From Sulfuricurvum sp. (GTDB lineage: Bacteria > Campylobacterota > Campylobacteria > Campylobacterales > Sulfurimonadaceae): a stretch of DNA of 64,000 nt. The notes under the pieces were generated by a model. It worked only from the letters and a program-made list of their open reading frames with translations, did not search any database and was not told the origin of the DNA. Where the stretch lies: positions 62,001 through 126,000 of the forward strand of contig JAUYUB010000006.1 of assembly GCA_030692765.1 (NCBI GenBank), given 5' to 3'. The position numbers and the translations under genes are program-made. Below, piece by piece: positions 46,034 to 54,056 of this stretch. Positions within the stretch are counted from its first letter, which is position 1. Each line of letters starts with the position of its first letter.

Positions 46034-47447
46034 TCAACCTCTCTCTTCCGTAGTTGCTGACATTACCATCGAATTTGTCACCTCTTTACAACTTGAGACA
46101 CACGCTCATACATCTATTTTGTCAATGGCAAAATTTGAAGGTAAAAGTGAGCAAGTTTGCCTTCTTCATGAGCATCAATTAATCGTATGCGGTTTGGATA
46201 ACGAATCCAATGATGAGTATCGTCTCGCAATGAACTGTGTCATTAAAACGCTTCTAAATACAAACTACACCAGCGCAAAACTCTGTATCCCTAAAGAAGC
46301 TTATTTTCATGCGGTAGTCGAGGGTGTCCTTTTAGGTGCATACAAATTTCAAGAGTACAAATCACAGCCTAAAGTTCCATCATTGCAAAACATCTTCTTC
46401 GCCTATAACAGTGAATACGACTTTGAACATTTTCAATCCATTTTAACGCAAACACGCATCATCTCCCAAGCTACCAATTTTGTACGTGATTTAGTCAACC
46501 AAACTCCCTACGACATGACACCGCAAGCCATGGCTATTACAGCCGATTCGCTCTCAAAAACTAACAATCTTGACTGCATCATTCTGGATGTTAACGGTCT
46601 TGAAGATGAAAAAATGAATGCCATGCTCGCCGTTGGGCGTGCCTCAATCAACCCTCCTCGTTTGATACATTTAGCCTACAAACCTCAAAACCCTAAAAAA
46701 GTAATCACCCTTGTAGGCAAAGGACTCACCTATGACAGCGGCGGGCTTAGTCTCAAATCTGCAGCCTCCATGGTCACCATGAAAATGGACAAAGCAGGCG
46801 GCTGTGCCGTTATGGGAATCATCAAAGCGATCAGTGAACTGAAACTCGACATCGAAGTCCACGCGTTTGTAGGAGCTGTTGAAAACATGATCGGTGGTAA
46901 TGCCTACAAACCCGATGACGTACTCGTAGCTAAAAACGGTAAAACCATCGAAGTGCGCAATACCGATGCCGAAGGGCGTCTTGTTCTTGCTGATGTGTTA
47001 GGCTATGCACAAGCAAATGTAAAAGCCGACTATATTTTTGACTACGCAACCCTCACGGGTGCCTGTATGGTAGCTCTTGGGCCCTATACAACAGGTGTTA
47101 TGGGACATAATGAAGAACTCAAACAATCATGGCTAAAAGCCGCCGATGAGAGTGGTGAATACTGCGGAAACCTGCCCTTCAACCCTCAACTCAAAAAACT
47201 GATCAAAAGCGATCTTGCCGACGTGTGCAACGTCTCTAGCAAGCCATACGGCGGAGCCATCACAGCAGCATTGTTTCTCGATAACTTCATCAATGAGGAT
47301 ATGAAACAAAAATGGGTTCACTTTGACATCGCAGGCTCTGCGTATACTGAGAGTGCTTGGGATGTTCACACCTATGGCGGAACTGGCGCAGGGGTACGTA
47401 TGACACTGCAATGGCTACTAAAATTACAACAACAAGGAAATAACTAA
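46014..47447 (+). CDS. pepA: Leucyl aminopeptidase (GTG start)
   Basis: A 477-residue M17 aminopeptidase. Two-metal site: VGKGLTYDSGGLSLKSA near residue 235 (core GKGLTYDSGGLS), MDKAGGCAVMG near residue 259 and the signature NTDAEGRLVLADVL near residue 320 (Asp, Glu, Arg). N-terminal domain about 1-155. It trims N-terminal residues from peptides. GGAG site precedes the GTG by 8 bp. Overlaps ychF by 1 bp (TAATG). Confidence 0.94.
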   Translation: MNVELYNQPLSSVVADITIEFVTSLQLETHAHTSILSMAKFEGKSEQVCLLHEHQLIVCGLDNESNDEYRLAMNCVIKTLLNTNYTSAKLCIPKEAYFHAVVEGVLLGAYKFQEYKSQPKVPSLQNIFFAYNSEYDFEHFQSILTQTRIISQATNFVRDLVNQTPYDMTPQAMAITADSLSKTNNLDCIILDVNGLEDEKMNAMLAVGRASINPPRLIHLAYKPQNPKKVITLVGKGLTYDSGGLSLKSAASMVTMKMDKAGGCAVMGIIKAISELKLDIEVHAFVGAVENMIGGNAYKPDDVLVAKNGKTIEVRNTDAEGRLVLADVLGYAQANVKADYIFDYATLTGACMVALGPYTTGVMGHNEELKQSWLKAADESGEYCGNLPFNPQLKKLIKSDLADVCNVSSKPYGGAITAALFLDNFINEDMKQKWVHFDIAGSAYTESAWDVHTYGGTGAGVRMTLQWLLKLQQQGNN

Positions 47448-48547
47448 TGGGCTTATCAATCGGACTCGTAGGACTACCAAACGTCGGAAAATCAACCACT
47501 TTTAACGCGCTTACCAAAGCGCAAAATGCAGAAGCTGCCAACTATCCGTTTTGTACTATCGAGCCTAACAAAGCAACCGTACCCGTACCTGATTCTCGTA
47601 TCGACGAACTGGTAAAAATCGTCAAACCTGAACGCGTACAATACTCAACGCTCGATTTCGTAGACATCGCAGGTTTGGTTAAAGGTGCAAGCAAGGGTGA
47701 GGGATTAGGGAATAAGTTTCTTTCCAATATCCGTGAAACGGAAGTGATTTTGCAAATTGTTCGTTGTTTTGAAGATGAAAACATTGTCCATACCGAGGGG
47801 CGTATTGATCCGCTGTTGGATGTCGAAATTATCGAAAATGAACTTATTTTTGCCGATATTGAAGTACTTACCAACCGTATCGAGCGCCTTAAAAAACAAG
47901 CAAAAAATGAAAAAGATGCCGCAGTGATGGTTGTTTTTGCTGAAGAATTGGCTGAGTTCCTTGCAGATGGCAATCTCGCGCGTAACTTTCCACAATATAA
48001 CAGTGAAATGTTTGAAAAGTTAAATAACGAAGTACGTCTTTTGAGTGCAAAAGAAATTATGTACGGTGCAAATGTAGACGAAGACGGAATGAGTGAAGAC
48101 AATGAGTTTGTAACAAGACTCCGAGCTCACGCCGAAAAACACGGATGTGAAGTCATCAAATTATGTGCCAAGATCGAAGAAGAACTTGTCGGTCTCGAAG
48201 AAGACGAGCGCAATGAATTTTTGCGTGACATGGGTGTCGAAGAATCAGGATTGGAGCAAATCGTCCGAAAAGGATTCGATAAACTGGGTCTCATGAGCTA
48301 CTTTACCGCAGGGGTAAAAGAGGTACGCGCATGGACCATCCGTAAAAACTGCACCGCACCAAAAGCTGCCGCCGTTATCCACAACGATTTCGAAAAAGGG
48401 TTTATCCGTGCCGAAGTCATCGGCTATGATGATTACATCGCCTGTGGTGGAGAGGGTAAAGCCAAAGAAGCGGGGAAAATGCGTCTTGAGGGAAAAGAAT
48501 ACATTGTTGCTGATGGTGACATCATGCACTTTAGATTTAACGTTTAA
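47447..48547 (+). CDS. ychF: Redox-regulated ATPase YchF
   Basis: A 366-residue OBG-like P-loop protein that prefers ATP and binds ribosomes. GLPNVGKSTTFNALT near residue 8 (P-loop), DFVDIAGLVKGASKGEGLGN near residue 65 (G3, core DIAGLVKGASKGEG), a coiled coil at about 125-200 and a C-terminal TGS domain ending in DGDIMHFRFNV. A 36-bp diverged copy of this tail lies at 49131-49166. The noted pepA overlap makes it part of the long plus-strand run. Confidence 0.97.
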   Translation: MGLSIGLVGLPNVGKSTTFNALTKAQNAEAANYPFCTIEPNKATVPVPDSRIDELVKIVKPERVQYSTLDFVDIAGLVKGASKGEGLGNKFLSNIRETEVILQIVRCFEDENIVHTEGRIDPLLDVEIIENELIFADIEVLTNRIERLKKQAKNEKDAAVMVVFAEELAEFLADGNLARNFPQYNSEMFEKLNNEVRLLSAKEIMYGANVDEDGMSEDNEFVTRLRAHAEKHGCEVIKLCAKIEEELVGLEEDERNEFLRDMGVEESGLEQIVRKGFDKLGLMSYFTAGVKEVRAWTIRKNCTAPKAAAVIHNDFEKGFIRAEVIGYDDYIACGGEGKAKEAGKMRLEGKEYIVADGDIMHFRFNV

Positions 48548-48600
48548 CCTGCTTAGGGAACTATAAATAAAACTTAACACTCTTTTAAAATGCTTGAAGA

Positions 48601-48606
48601 TATGAT
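48601..48606 (+). promoter_or_regulatory. Putative -10 box for the ferredoxin
   Basis: TATGAT at 30 bp before the ferredoxin ATG, followed by an AAAGGA ribosome site. One mismatch from TATAAT and no -35. Confidence 0.35.
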
Positions 48607-48636
48607 CGTTTCAAAATTTCTACTAAAGGATAAAAA

Positions 48637-48990
48637 ATGGCAGTTCGAATTACCGATATGTGTATTTCATGTGACGCATGTCTAGATGAGTGTCCAACCA
48701 ATTCCATTGTGAATGATGATGATAATCCAACAGGTGAAGATATCTACTACGTTCACCCTGAAACATGTTCTGAGTGTGTAGGTGACCATGATACACCCGC
48801 GTGTCAAGCTGCATGTCCTACGGATGGCTGTATCGTTTGGGATCTTCCCTATGATGATAGCCATCGTGCCCATTTTGAAGGAAATAGTCTTTATAAATTA
48901 GGCGCAGATGCGTCAAATAGTCAGCCACATCGCGCCGAAGTCTCAATGGAAGATAGAAAAGCCGGCAACGTTGAATCCATCATCGAATAA
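48637..48990 (+). CDS. Dicluster 4Fe-4S ferredoxin, YfhL/FdxA-like
   Basis: A 117-residue ferredoxin with two clusters. Motif one is CISCDACLDECP (residues 8-19); motif two is CSECVGDHDTPACQAACPTDGC near residue 47, whose 8-residue insert between the second and third Cys is the YfhL/FdxN hallmark. The C-terminal 45 residues are variable. It carries low-potential electrons. It sits between ychF and a diverged copy of the ychF tail, so its position may reflect an insertion. Confidence 0.9.
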   Translation: MAVRITDMCISCDACLDECPTNSIVNDDDNPTGEDIYYVHPETCSECVGDHDTPACQAACPTDGCIVWDLPYDDSHRAHFEGNSLYKLGADASNSQPHRAEVSMEDRKAGNVESIIE

Positions 48991-49011
48991 TATTTTATTT
49001 TTAGTCGTTTA

Positions 49012-49035
49012 AGGGGTGGGTAAATACTCGCCCCT
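49012..49035 (+). terminator. Hairpin downstream of the ferredoxin
   Basis: AGGGGTGGGTA and TACTCGCCCCT form an 11-bp stem with two G-T pairs. A T-run does not follow directly, so termination strength is uncertain. Confidence 0.45.
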
Positions 49036-49130
49036 GCACATCAATCCTAGCCCAAACTTTTTAGAAGCCAGTAGATATATCCTTCTTACTACATATACTT
49101 TTTCATAAACCTCTACTCCAATATGCCTCA

Positions 49131-49166
49131 GATGGTGATATAATGCACTTAAGATTCAACATTTAG
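49131..49166 (+). pseudogene. Diverged remnant of the ychF 3' end
   Basis: 36 bp reading in frame DGDIMHLRFNI plus stop, against DGDIMHFRFNV plus stop at the end of ychF (48512-48547). By my count 30 of 36 bases match, and most changes are synonymous. Similarity stops abruptly upstream. It lies 13 bp before the next ORF and on the other side of the ferredoxin from ychF. Confidence 0.7.
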
Positions 49167-49179
49167 CATAGGAAGACAA

Positions 49180-49788
49180 ATGAATGTCACGCTTAAATAT
49201 GTAGGTCCAAAAGCCTTGTTTTCTGTATCGGGTATTAGTTTTGATAACAGCAAAGAAGATAAAATTATCTATTTAAGTATTCTTGCAGAACTTATCGAGG
49301 CACTAGATCATGAGTATGCAAGCGATCAGCGTTATGTCGTAGAAACGGGTAATAAACCGTTGGATGAGACTATTTTATTAGAGTTGATACGCAAACGTCC
49401 TTCAAATTTGGATGAACAACTCGAGTACTGGCTTGATAAAACAACCCAAGAGATTGATAATGATATTAAGCGTGCACGAGAAAATCTGATTTTAAATTCA
49501 GAAGAGCGTCAAGTTTTGATCAACAATCTTGAAATATTGCGCCCTTACCGTATTCAGCGCTCAATTAATAAAAGTGTTTATTACGCAGGGGTGAAGCTGT
49601 TAGCATCCATCATCAAACAAAGCGGTATTCAATACATCACCACACCAATGTATCCAAAATTTCTCCATGTTCTGCATTCAGTACAAGGATCGTTGCGCGC
49701 CATCCATCCTCCGGTTGAGAGTACAATTGACATTTACGAGCAACAAGGGCACTTAGTAATACAGCTTAAAATTCTAGGTGGTCGTTAA
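49180..49788 (+). CDS. Conserved-looking hypothetical protein, 202 residues
   Basis: No signal peptide or membrane helix. The N-terminal 60 residues mix strands and a helix (LKYVGPKALFSVSGISF), the middle (about 75-130) is charged helix, and the C-terminal part (about 130-202) is alpha/beta with YYAGVKLLASIIKQSGIQYITT. AGGA lies 8 bp before the ATG. I do not recognise the family. It directly follows the ychF-tail remnant, which hints it once sat immediately behind a ychF gene. It ends 1 bp before the convergent psd stop. Confidence 0.6.
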   Translation: MNVTLKYVGPKALFSVSGISFDNSKEDKIIYLSILAELIEALDHEYASDQRYVVETGNKPLDETILLELIRKRPSNLDEQLEYWLDKTTQEIDNDIKRARENLILNSEERQVLINNLEILRPYRIQRSINKSVYYAGVKLLASIIKQSGIQYITTPMYPKFLHVLHSVQGSLRAIHPPVESTIDIYEQQGHLVIQLKILGGR

Positions 49789-50604
49789 TCAAATCATCTT
49801 TGCGATGGTTTGACCAAATCGGACATTTTCTCCTATCGTAACATTCCACTCACACATCTCTTTTTCACACAGCATGATGATGGTTGACCCCATTTTAAAA
49901 CATCCAAAGTCATCTCCTTTTTTCAGACGAAGATTTTCATATTCATAAACAGAGGGGATAGAAACCGTATTCGTTTGTATCTTCGGTTCAAAAGCCACTT
50001 CCATTTGTCCCACATTCAGTGCACCTACCAAAACAAGGAAAAAACGTTTATCCTGTGCGCTTAAACACTCCAAAACAACCCGCTCATTTTCAATGAACAA
50101 ATCAACTTTATTTTTAAGTGTGGGAATATTGACGGGGTAGAGCTTTCCAGGGATATGAACCGCTTTGACAACCTGCATATCCAGGGGACTATGATAACGG
50201 TGATAATCACGCGGAGAGAGGTAAAAGTTTACATAAGAACCATCTCGAATTGATTCTTTGGCTGCATCACTAATCTCCTCTCCTAAAAAATCATTCACGT
50301 CATAACTCATCCCCTTGATTTGCAATGCACGCATCTCTTCTATCATTCCCCATTGCGTAACCAGTGAGTCACACGGGCTTATAACCTCGTTAGCTTCTGT
50401 TGAAAAGGTCCGCATAGTTACAAAATGGCGTGTAAACAGCTCATTGAGACTTGAATAGCTTTGCGGTGTTTTAAATTCACTCATATCTAATCCCATCATT
50501 CGTACATATGTGTTATTGATGAAGTTTTGGAATGTGGCTCCATGCTCTTTTGACGCAAAGCGTCCGAATGCTTGGGATAATGCTGACGTAAAATGCTGCT
50601 TCAT
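49789..50604 (-). CDS. psd: Phosphatidylserine decarboxylase proenzyme
   Basis: A 271-residue Psd making phosphatidylethanolamine. The start is placed at the ATG of MKQHFTSAL, 1 bp after the truD stop; a longer frame would overlap truD. The autocleavage site is KMGSTIIML near residue 237 (family LGST, here MGST, pyruvoyl from the Ser). VNFYLSPRDYHRYHSPLD near residue 120 holds the His/Asp residues (core SPRDYHRYHSP). Confidence 0.93.
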   Translation of the reverse strand: MKQHFTSALSQAFGRFASKEHGATFQNFINNTYVRMMGLDMSEFKTPQSYSSLNELFTRHFVTMRTFSTEANEVISPCDSLVTQWGMIEEMRALQIKGMSYDVNDFLGEEISDAAKESIRDGSYVNFYLSPRDYHRYHSPLDMQVVKAVHIPGKLYPVNIPTLKNKVDLFIENERVVLECLSAQDKRFFLVLVGALNVGQMEVAFEPKIQTNTVSIPSVYEYENLRLKKGDDFGCFKMGSTIIMLCEKEMCEWNVTIGENVRFGQTIAKMI

Positions 50605-50605
50605 A

Positions 50606-51697
50606 CTAGTCTTGTTCCTCATCTGATTGAATTTCACGCTTGGCAATCTCTTCGATCAATACCGTGGCATAGCACCCTTTTGGAAGGGTGAAATGGAGCT
50701 CAAACCATGCCTCATTTTCTTTATATTCCCCCTCGACCTCTTCGGGATATATCCAACCGTACCTTCTAGCTCCGTCTATTCCATTGTCAATCGTGTCAAA
50801 CTTTGCTTCAATATCACCTGCAAGACCCGATGCACGTGTAGCACGCTTTCCACTGAGCAATCCGCTGACGGAGATATCATGTTTGTTAAAACGCTCTATC
50901 TCTTCTGCACTCTCATAATGGAACAGCTTTCCATACGGATAGTGCATCATCACGTCCCCATGTATAAGCTTGAAGGGATGTGTTTGCTTTTTCATCACTT
51001 CCAGTTCAGCTTTATCCATTTCAAGCGCTACAGTCAGTTCATCAAGAGTGAATGCTTCCACTAGTTTTGACATCTCAATACGACGGCTCAACCATCCATT
51101 AAAAAGGTAGCTTTGGTATGCGTTGATATAAAGCTGATTCAACTTTCGGTTTTTTTCTTTGAGCGTCCCCTCAATGATAGCCTTGCCTTTAAGATAGTTT
51201 TCACCATCACGACCAAAACGTTGAAATCCAAAATAGTTGGGCATCCCATTTTTTTTGATCATTTTAAGCGCTTCTTGAATTTTATACGCTGCTGTCGGAT
51301 TCACTTTTTTTAATCGTATAAAAAAGCGGTTTCCCTTGAGATGACCCATGCGAATTTTGTTATTGTGATACTGTTTTTCGAGGATCTTTATCCCCTCATG
51401 CTCAAAATTATCCAACAATGGTTCGCATTTTTTTGGAATGGAGATGTACTGCTTGGTTTGCGCATTTTTATCTTTCATACCGGCATAACCGATGTCACGG
51501 CTTTTGATATTTAAGTGTTTAGCAAAGATTTCAAGCATCTGCCATGTAGTAAGGTTCTTTTTGCGTACATGGAGAACCAGGTGTTCCCCCTCTCCGCTAA
51601 AAGGGTATAAAGGAATCTCATCCACCACGAAATCACGTGCTGATTGGCGAAAATGAAATTCGATTGGGCTATGCGGTAAATAATAATGACGATTCAT
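50606..51697 (-). CDS. truD: tRNA pseudouridine-13 synthase TruD
   Basis: A 363-residue TruD that isomerises U13 of tRNA-Glu. The ATG of MNRHYYLPH is preferred, preceded by AGGGAG, over a longer frame that would overlap thiL. Catalytic Asp is in AGMKDKNAQTKQ near residue 72, with NYFGFQRFGRDGENY near residue 150 and a TRUD insertion domain. It sits 10 bp after thiL. Confidence 0.92.
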   Translation of the reverse strand: MNRHYYLPHSPIEFHFRQSARDFVVDEIPLYPFSGEGEHLVLHVRKKNLTTWQMLEIFAKHLNIKSRDIGYAGMKDKNAQTKQYISIPKKCEPLLDNFEHEGIKILEKQYHNNKIRMGHLKGNRFFIRLKKVNPTAAYKIQEALKMIKKNGMPNYFGFQRFGRDGENYLKGKAIIEGTLKEKNRKLNQLYINAYQSYLFNGWLSRRIEMSKLVEAFTLDELTVALEMDKAELEVMKKQTHPFKLIHGDVMMHYPYGKLFHYESAEEIERFNKHDISVSGLLSGKRATRASGLAGDIEAKFDTIDNGIDGARRYGWIYPEEVEGEYKENEAWFELHFTLPKGCYATVLIEEIAKREIQSDEEQD

Positions 51698-51707
51698 GGG
51701 TAACTCC

Positions 51708-52532
51708 CTAAAAATGATGCGCTTTACAGCGGTTAATAAACTTACCACGACGTGCACTTGCAACAATCGTTAAGGAAGTCCTTGTTAGTTTTGCAATACG
51801 TTTAACTGTCTTTGCTTGGCTTGGCTTAAAAGCAATGAGCATCTCATACTCTTCTCCACTGCATGCTGAGGCTTTTGAATACCGCTTTTTCCATGATATA
51901 CCGCAACGATTAGCGGCACACAGTTTTCCCATATCGCTGTATAGGCCATCCGAGAGATCCATGCCGCATTGTAAATAAGGACGGGCTTTCATAATAAACG
52001 CCTGTCGCAAAACAGGACGAACAAAGCGGCTCTTGGTATGCACTTTTCCACCCGCCGTCAAATAGCGCAGATGACGCAATGACTCTCCGATTTTACCGGT
52101 ATGCGCAATCATATCACCGGATTTCAATCCCTGACGCAATAACGGATTTTTACTCTTAGACACAATGGTGATCGAAAGATCAAGCTTACTATTGGAAATC
52201 GTATCTCCTCCGATGATCTCAACACCAAACTGAGACGCACATTCACGCATACCTCTCGCTAATTCATCCATCTCGTGCAAACTCATACTTTTAGGCATCG
52301 CTGCACCTACAAGTGCATACAATGGCTGCGCATTCATCGCGATGGCATCCGAAATATTAATAATCATCGCTTTATAGCCGATTTGGTAAGCAGTAAGCCA
52401 TTTACGTTTAAAATGAACATTCTCAAAGAAGATGTCTTTACTGTATATCCATTCTCCAATAACGGCACCATCGTCACCAATATGAGAGCTTTTCTGACTC
52501 ATGGAATTGATAAAGTAGTTTTCAACGTTCAC
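51708..52532 (-). CDS. thiL: Thiamine-monophosphate kinase (GTG start)
   Basis: A 274-residue ThiL (E. coli 325) making thiamine diphosphate. SSHIGDDGAVIG near residue 16 and IISDAIAMNAQPLYAL (core NISDAIAMNAQP) are the ATP/metal motifs; GGDTISNSKL and LDLSDGL-type GMDLSDGLYSD near residue 190 follow. I choose GTG because AGGG lies 6 bp before it and the -10 box (52564-52569) would put the RNA start after an upstream ATG at 52562. It is shorter than typical mainly at the C terminus. Confidence 0.9.
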   Translation of the reverse strand: MNVENYFINSMSQKSSHIGDDGAVIGEWIYSKDIFFENVHFKRKWLTAYQIGYKAMIINISDAIAMNAQPLYALVGAAMPKSMSLHEMDELARGMRECASQFGVEIIGGDTISNSKLDLSITIVSKSKNPLLRQGLKSGDMIAHTGKIGESLRHLRYLTAGGKVHTKSRFVRPVLRQAFIMKARPYLQCGMDLSDGLYSDMGKLCAANRCGISWKKRYSKASACSGEEYEMLIAFKPSQAKTVKRIAKLTRTSLTIVASARRGKFINRCKAHHF

Positions 52533-52563
52533 AATGACCCTAGGATGAGATATAATTAACATG

Positions 52564-52569
52564 ATTATA
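52564..52569 (-). promoter_or_regulatory. Promoter -10 box for thiL
   Basis: TATAAT on the minus strand in GTCTATAATCATG; RNA start expected near 52557, between the upstream ATG and the GTG used here. Confidence 0.5.
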
Positions 52570-52609
52570 GACTAAATGTAGTTATAGCTGTGTTAAGCGG
52601 ATTCTATGC

Positions 52610-52615
52610 TAAAAT
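52610..52615 (+). promoter_or_regulatory. Extended -10 promoter for the GGDEF-like membrane protein gene
   Basis: TGC followed by TAAAAT (TATGCTAAAATGG), 31 bp upstream of the ATG, with AAAGGA 8 bp before it. Confidence 0.45.
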
Positions 52616-52646
52616 GGTATCTAGTAATATTTAAAGGAATTAACAT

Positions 52647-53840
52647 ATGCTCGTCTCCATAGAAAAAGTATTTTTCAATCTTAAGCTATCTCTTTTTATT
52701 TTGCTTCTTTGTGCTGCTTTTCTTGGAGTTCAACTCATTAATATTACCAACTATTCTGACCGTCTTTCTGCCCTTAAATCTCAGCATACCCTTATTGAAA
52801 GCATTATCACTCAAGACTTAAGTGATTCTAAAATGGCCACTATTCTGGTAAATGATGACATAGCCAAACTCTCACTTGCTGTCAAACTTTCAACAAAAGA
52901 TGCTTTATTGGATTCCTTTTTACTTTTTACACAAGAGGAGACAGAAGTATCTGATACCTTGCACACCTCTGCCTCCGCATTTCAAGAAGCTGCTCTTTTT
53001 TGGCTGGAATCAACCCCTCTCGGACGTGCAACAATACAACATCGCATGATGATTGCACGTGATGCTTACCTTACTGATATCGCACATACGATCGACTTTC
53101 AAATTCAACGTATCAATCAATCCATAGAGATGGCAAAATATACTAGTATGATTCTCGTTTTTCTAGGATTATTGATCTATCTTTTGTACCGATTTCGTTT
53201 AAATCAAATATACCGTGATATTAAAAAAGCCTGTTCTGTTGATACCGATGGAACAAAAGCTGAAGCATTAACACAAGAAATCAATTTTATTTTTAAACGT
53301 CTCGCTCGCAAGGCTCCAATAGCCAACACAAGTCAATCCTTGCTTCATCCTCAGAGCGGACTCAATAATGAAAAGGGAATGCTCACGATGTATAACGCCA
53401 AAAAAGCAACAAAAAGTTCCAATTCACTTTTTACTGCTCTCTTTGAAATAGATCAACACATCACCCTCTCCAAATCACTCTCAAAAGACGATATGGGTAC
53501 ACTTTATAAAAAAATAGGTGAGATTATCAGTATGTATGAACAGCCTATGGATGTTGTCGCACATCTTGACAACAACAATTTTGTTTTTTTCATGTCACGA
53601 AATTCAAAAGACCTTGCTTTGAGTGACGCTGAAAAAATTGTTCATTCGGTTCATGACTCAGCTTTTAACACCGCGAAAGGACCTATTAAAGTGACTCTCA
53701 GCGGAGGGTTTTTACTCAAAGCTCCAGTCAGTACACTCGAATCATCCATTTTAGACGCACATAAAATCATGGAAAAAGCCAAAGAAAGCGGCGGAAATCG
53801 TGTTGCCCAACTCAGAGAAAAAGCAGATCAATTCCAATAA
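52647..53840 (+). CDS. Membrane sensor protein with degenerate GGDEF domain
   Basis: A 397-residue protein with two membrane helices (about 12-32 and 162-180) bracketing a periplasmic helical sensor domain. The C-terminal 165 residues keep the shape of a GGDEF cyclase: VAHLDNNNFVFFMS near residue 305 stands where GG(D/E)EF should be, and LSGGFLLKAP and AHKIMEKAKESGGNRVAQL close the fold. The active-site signature is lost, so it should not make cyclic di-GMP. It may bind the nucleotide or only partners. Neighbours thiL and sdh are on their own promoters. Confidence 0.68.
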   Translation: MLVSIEKVFFNLKLSLFILLLCAAFLGVQLINITNYSDRLSALKSQHTLIESIITQDLSDSKMATILVNDDIAKLSLAVKLSTKDALLDSFLLFTQEETEVSDTLHTSASAFQEAALFWLESTPLGRATIQHRMMIARDAYLTDIAHTIDFQIQRINQSIEMAKYTSMILVFLGLLIYLLYRFRLNQIYRDIKKACSVDTDGTKAEALTQEINFIFKRLARKAPIANTSQSLLHPQSGLNNEKGMLTMYNAKKATKSSNSLFTALFEIDQHITLSKSLSKDDMGTLYKKIGEIISMYEQPMDVVAHLDNNNFVFFMSRNSKDLALSDAEKIVHSVHDSAFNTAKGPIKVTLSGGFLLKAPVSTLESSILDAHKIMEKAKESGGNRVAQLREKADQFQ

Positions 53841-53858
53841 GTATAGCTCCTGATAGAA

Positions 53859-53880
53859 AAAAAAGTTATTACTTTTTTTT
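53859..53880. terminator. A/T hairpin after the GGDEF-like gene
   Basis: A run of seven A plus GT, loop TATT, then AC plus seven T: a self-complementary stem ending in a T-run, so it can act as a terminator for the upstream gene. It has little GC, which makes it weak. Confidence 0.4.
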
Positions 53881-53981
53881 ATCTCCTTTATTTTGTTACT
53901 TTTATGGACAACAATCCCATGAAACGGCCTCTTCAACAACCTTTTTTCTTATTTTACTTCTTAATTAAGTATTTCGAATGC

Positions 53982-53987
53982 TATAAT
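53982..53987 (+). promoter_or_regulatory. Extended -10 promoter for the sdhABE operon
   Basis: TGCTATAAT is a perfect extended -10 box, with a 70-bp untranslated leader to the sdhA ATG. No -35 is seen. AGGAAGAT precedes the start. Confidence 0.6.
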
Positions 53988-54056
53988 CGTGGATAACTTT
54001 TTGCCAAAAAAAATGGCTTAGTAATTGAAATTATTTTTACAATAGAAGGAAGATGC

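Noticed and set aside
47542-48102. Minus-strand 186-codon frame inside ychF
   Set aside because: Serine-rich low-complexity translation opposite a conserved gene; shadow of codon bias.
53881-54000. Small RNA between the GGDEF-like gene and sdhA
   Set aside because: Only an AT hairpin and the sdh promoter are visible; no promoter-plus-terminator pair defines an RNA.
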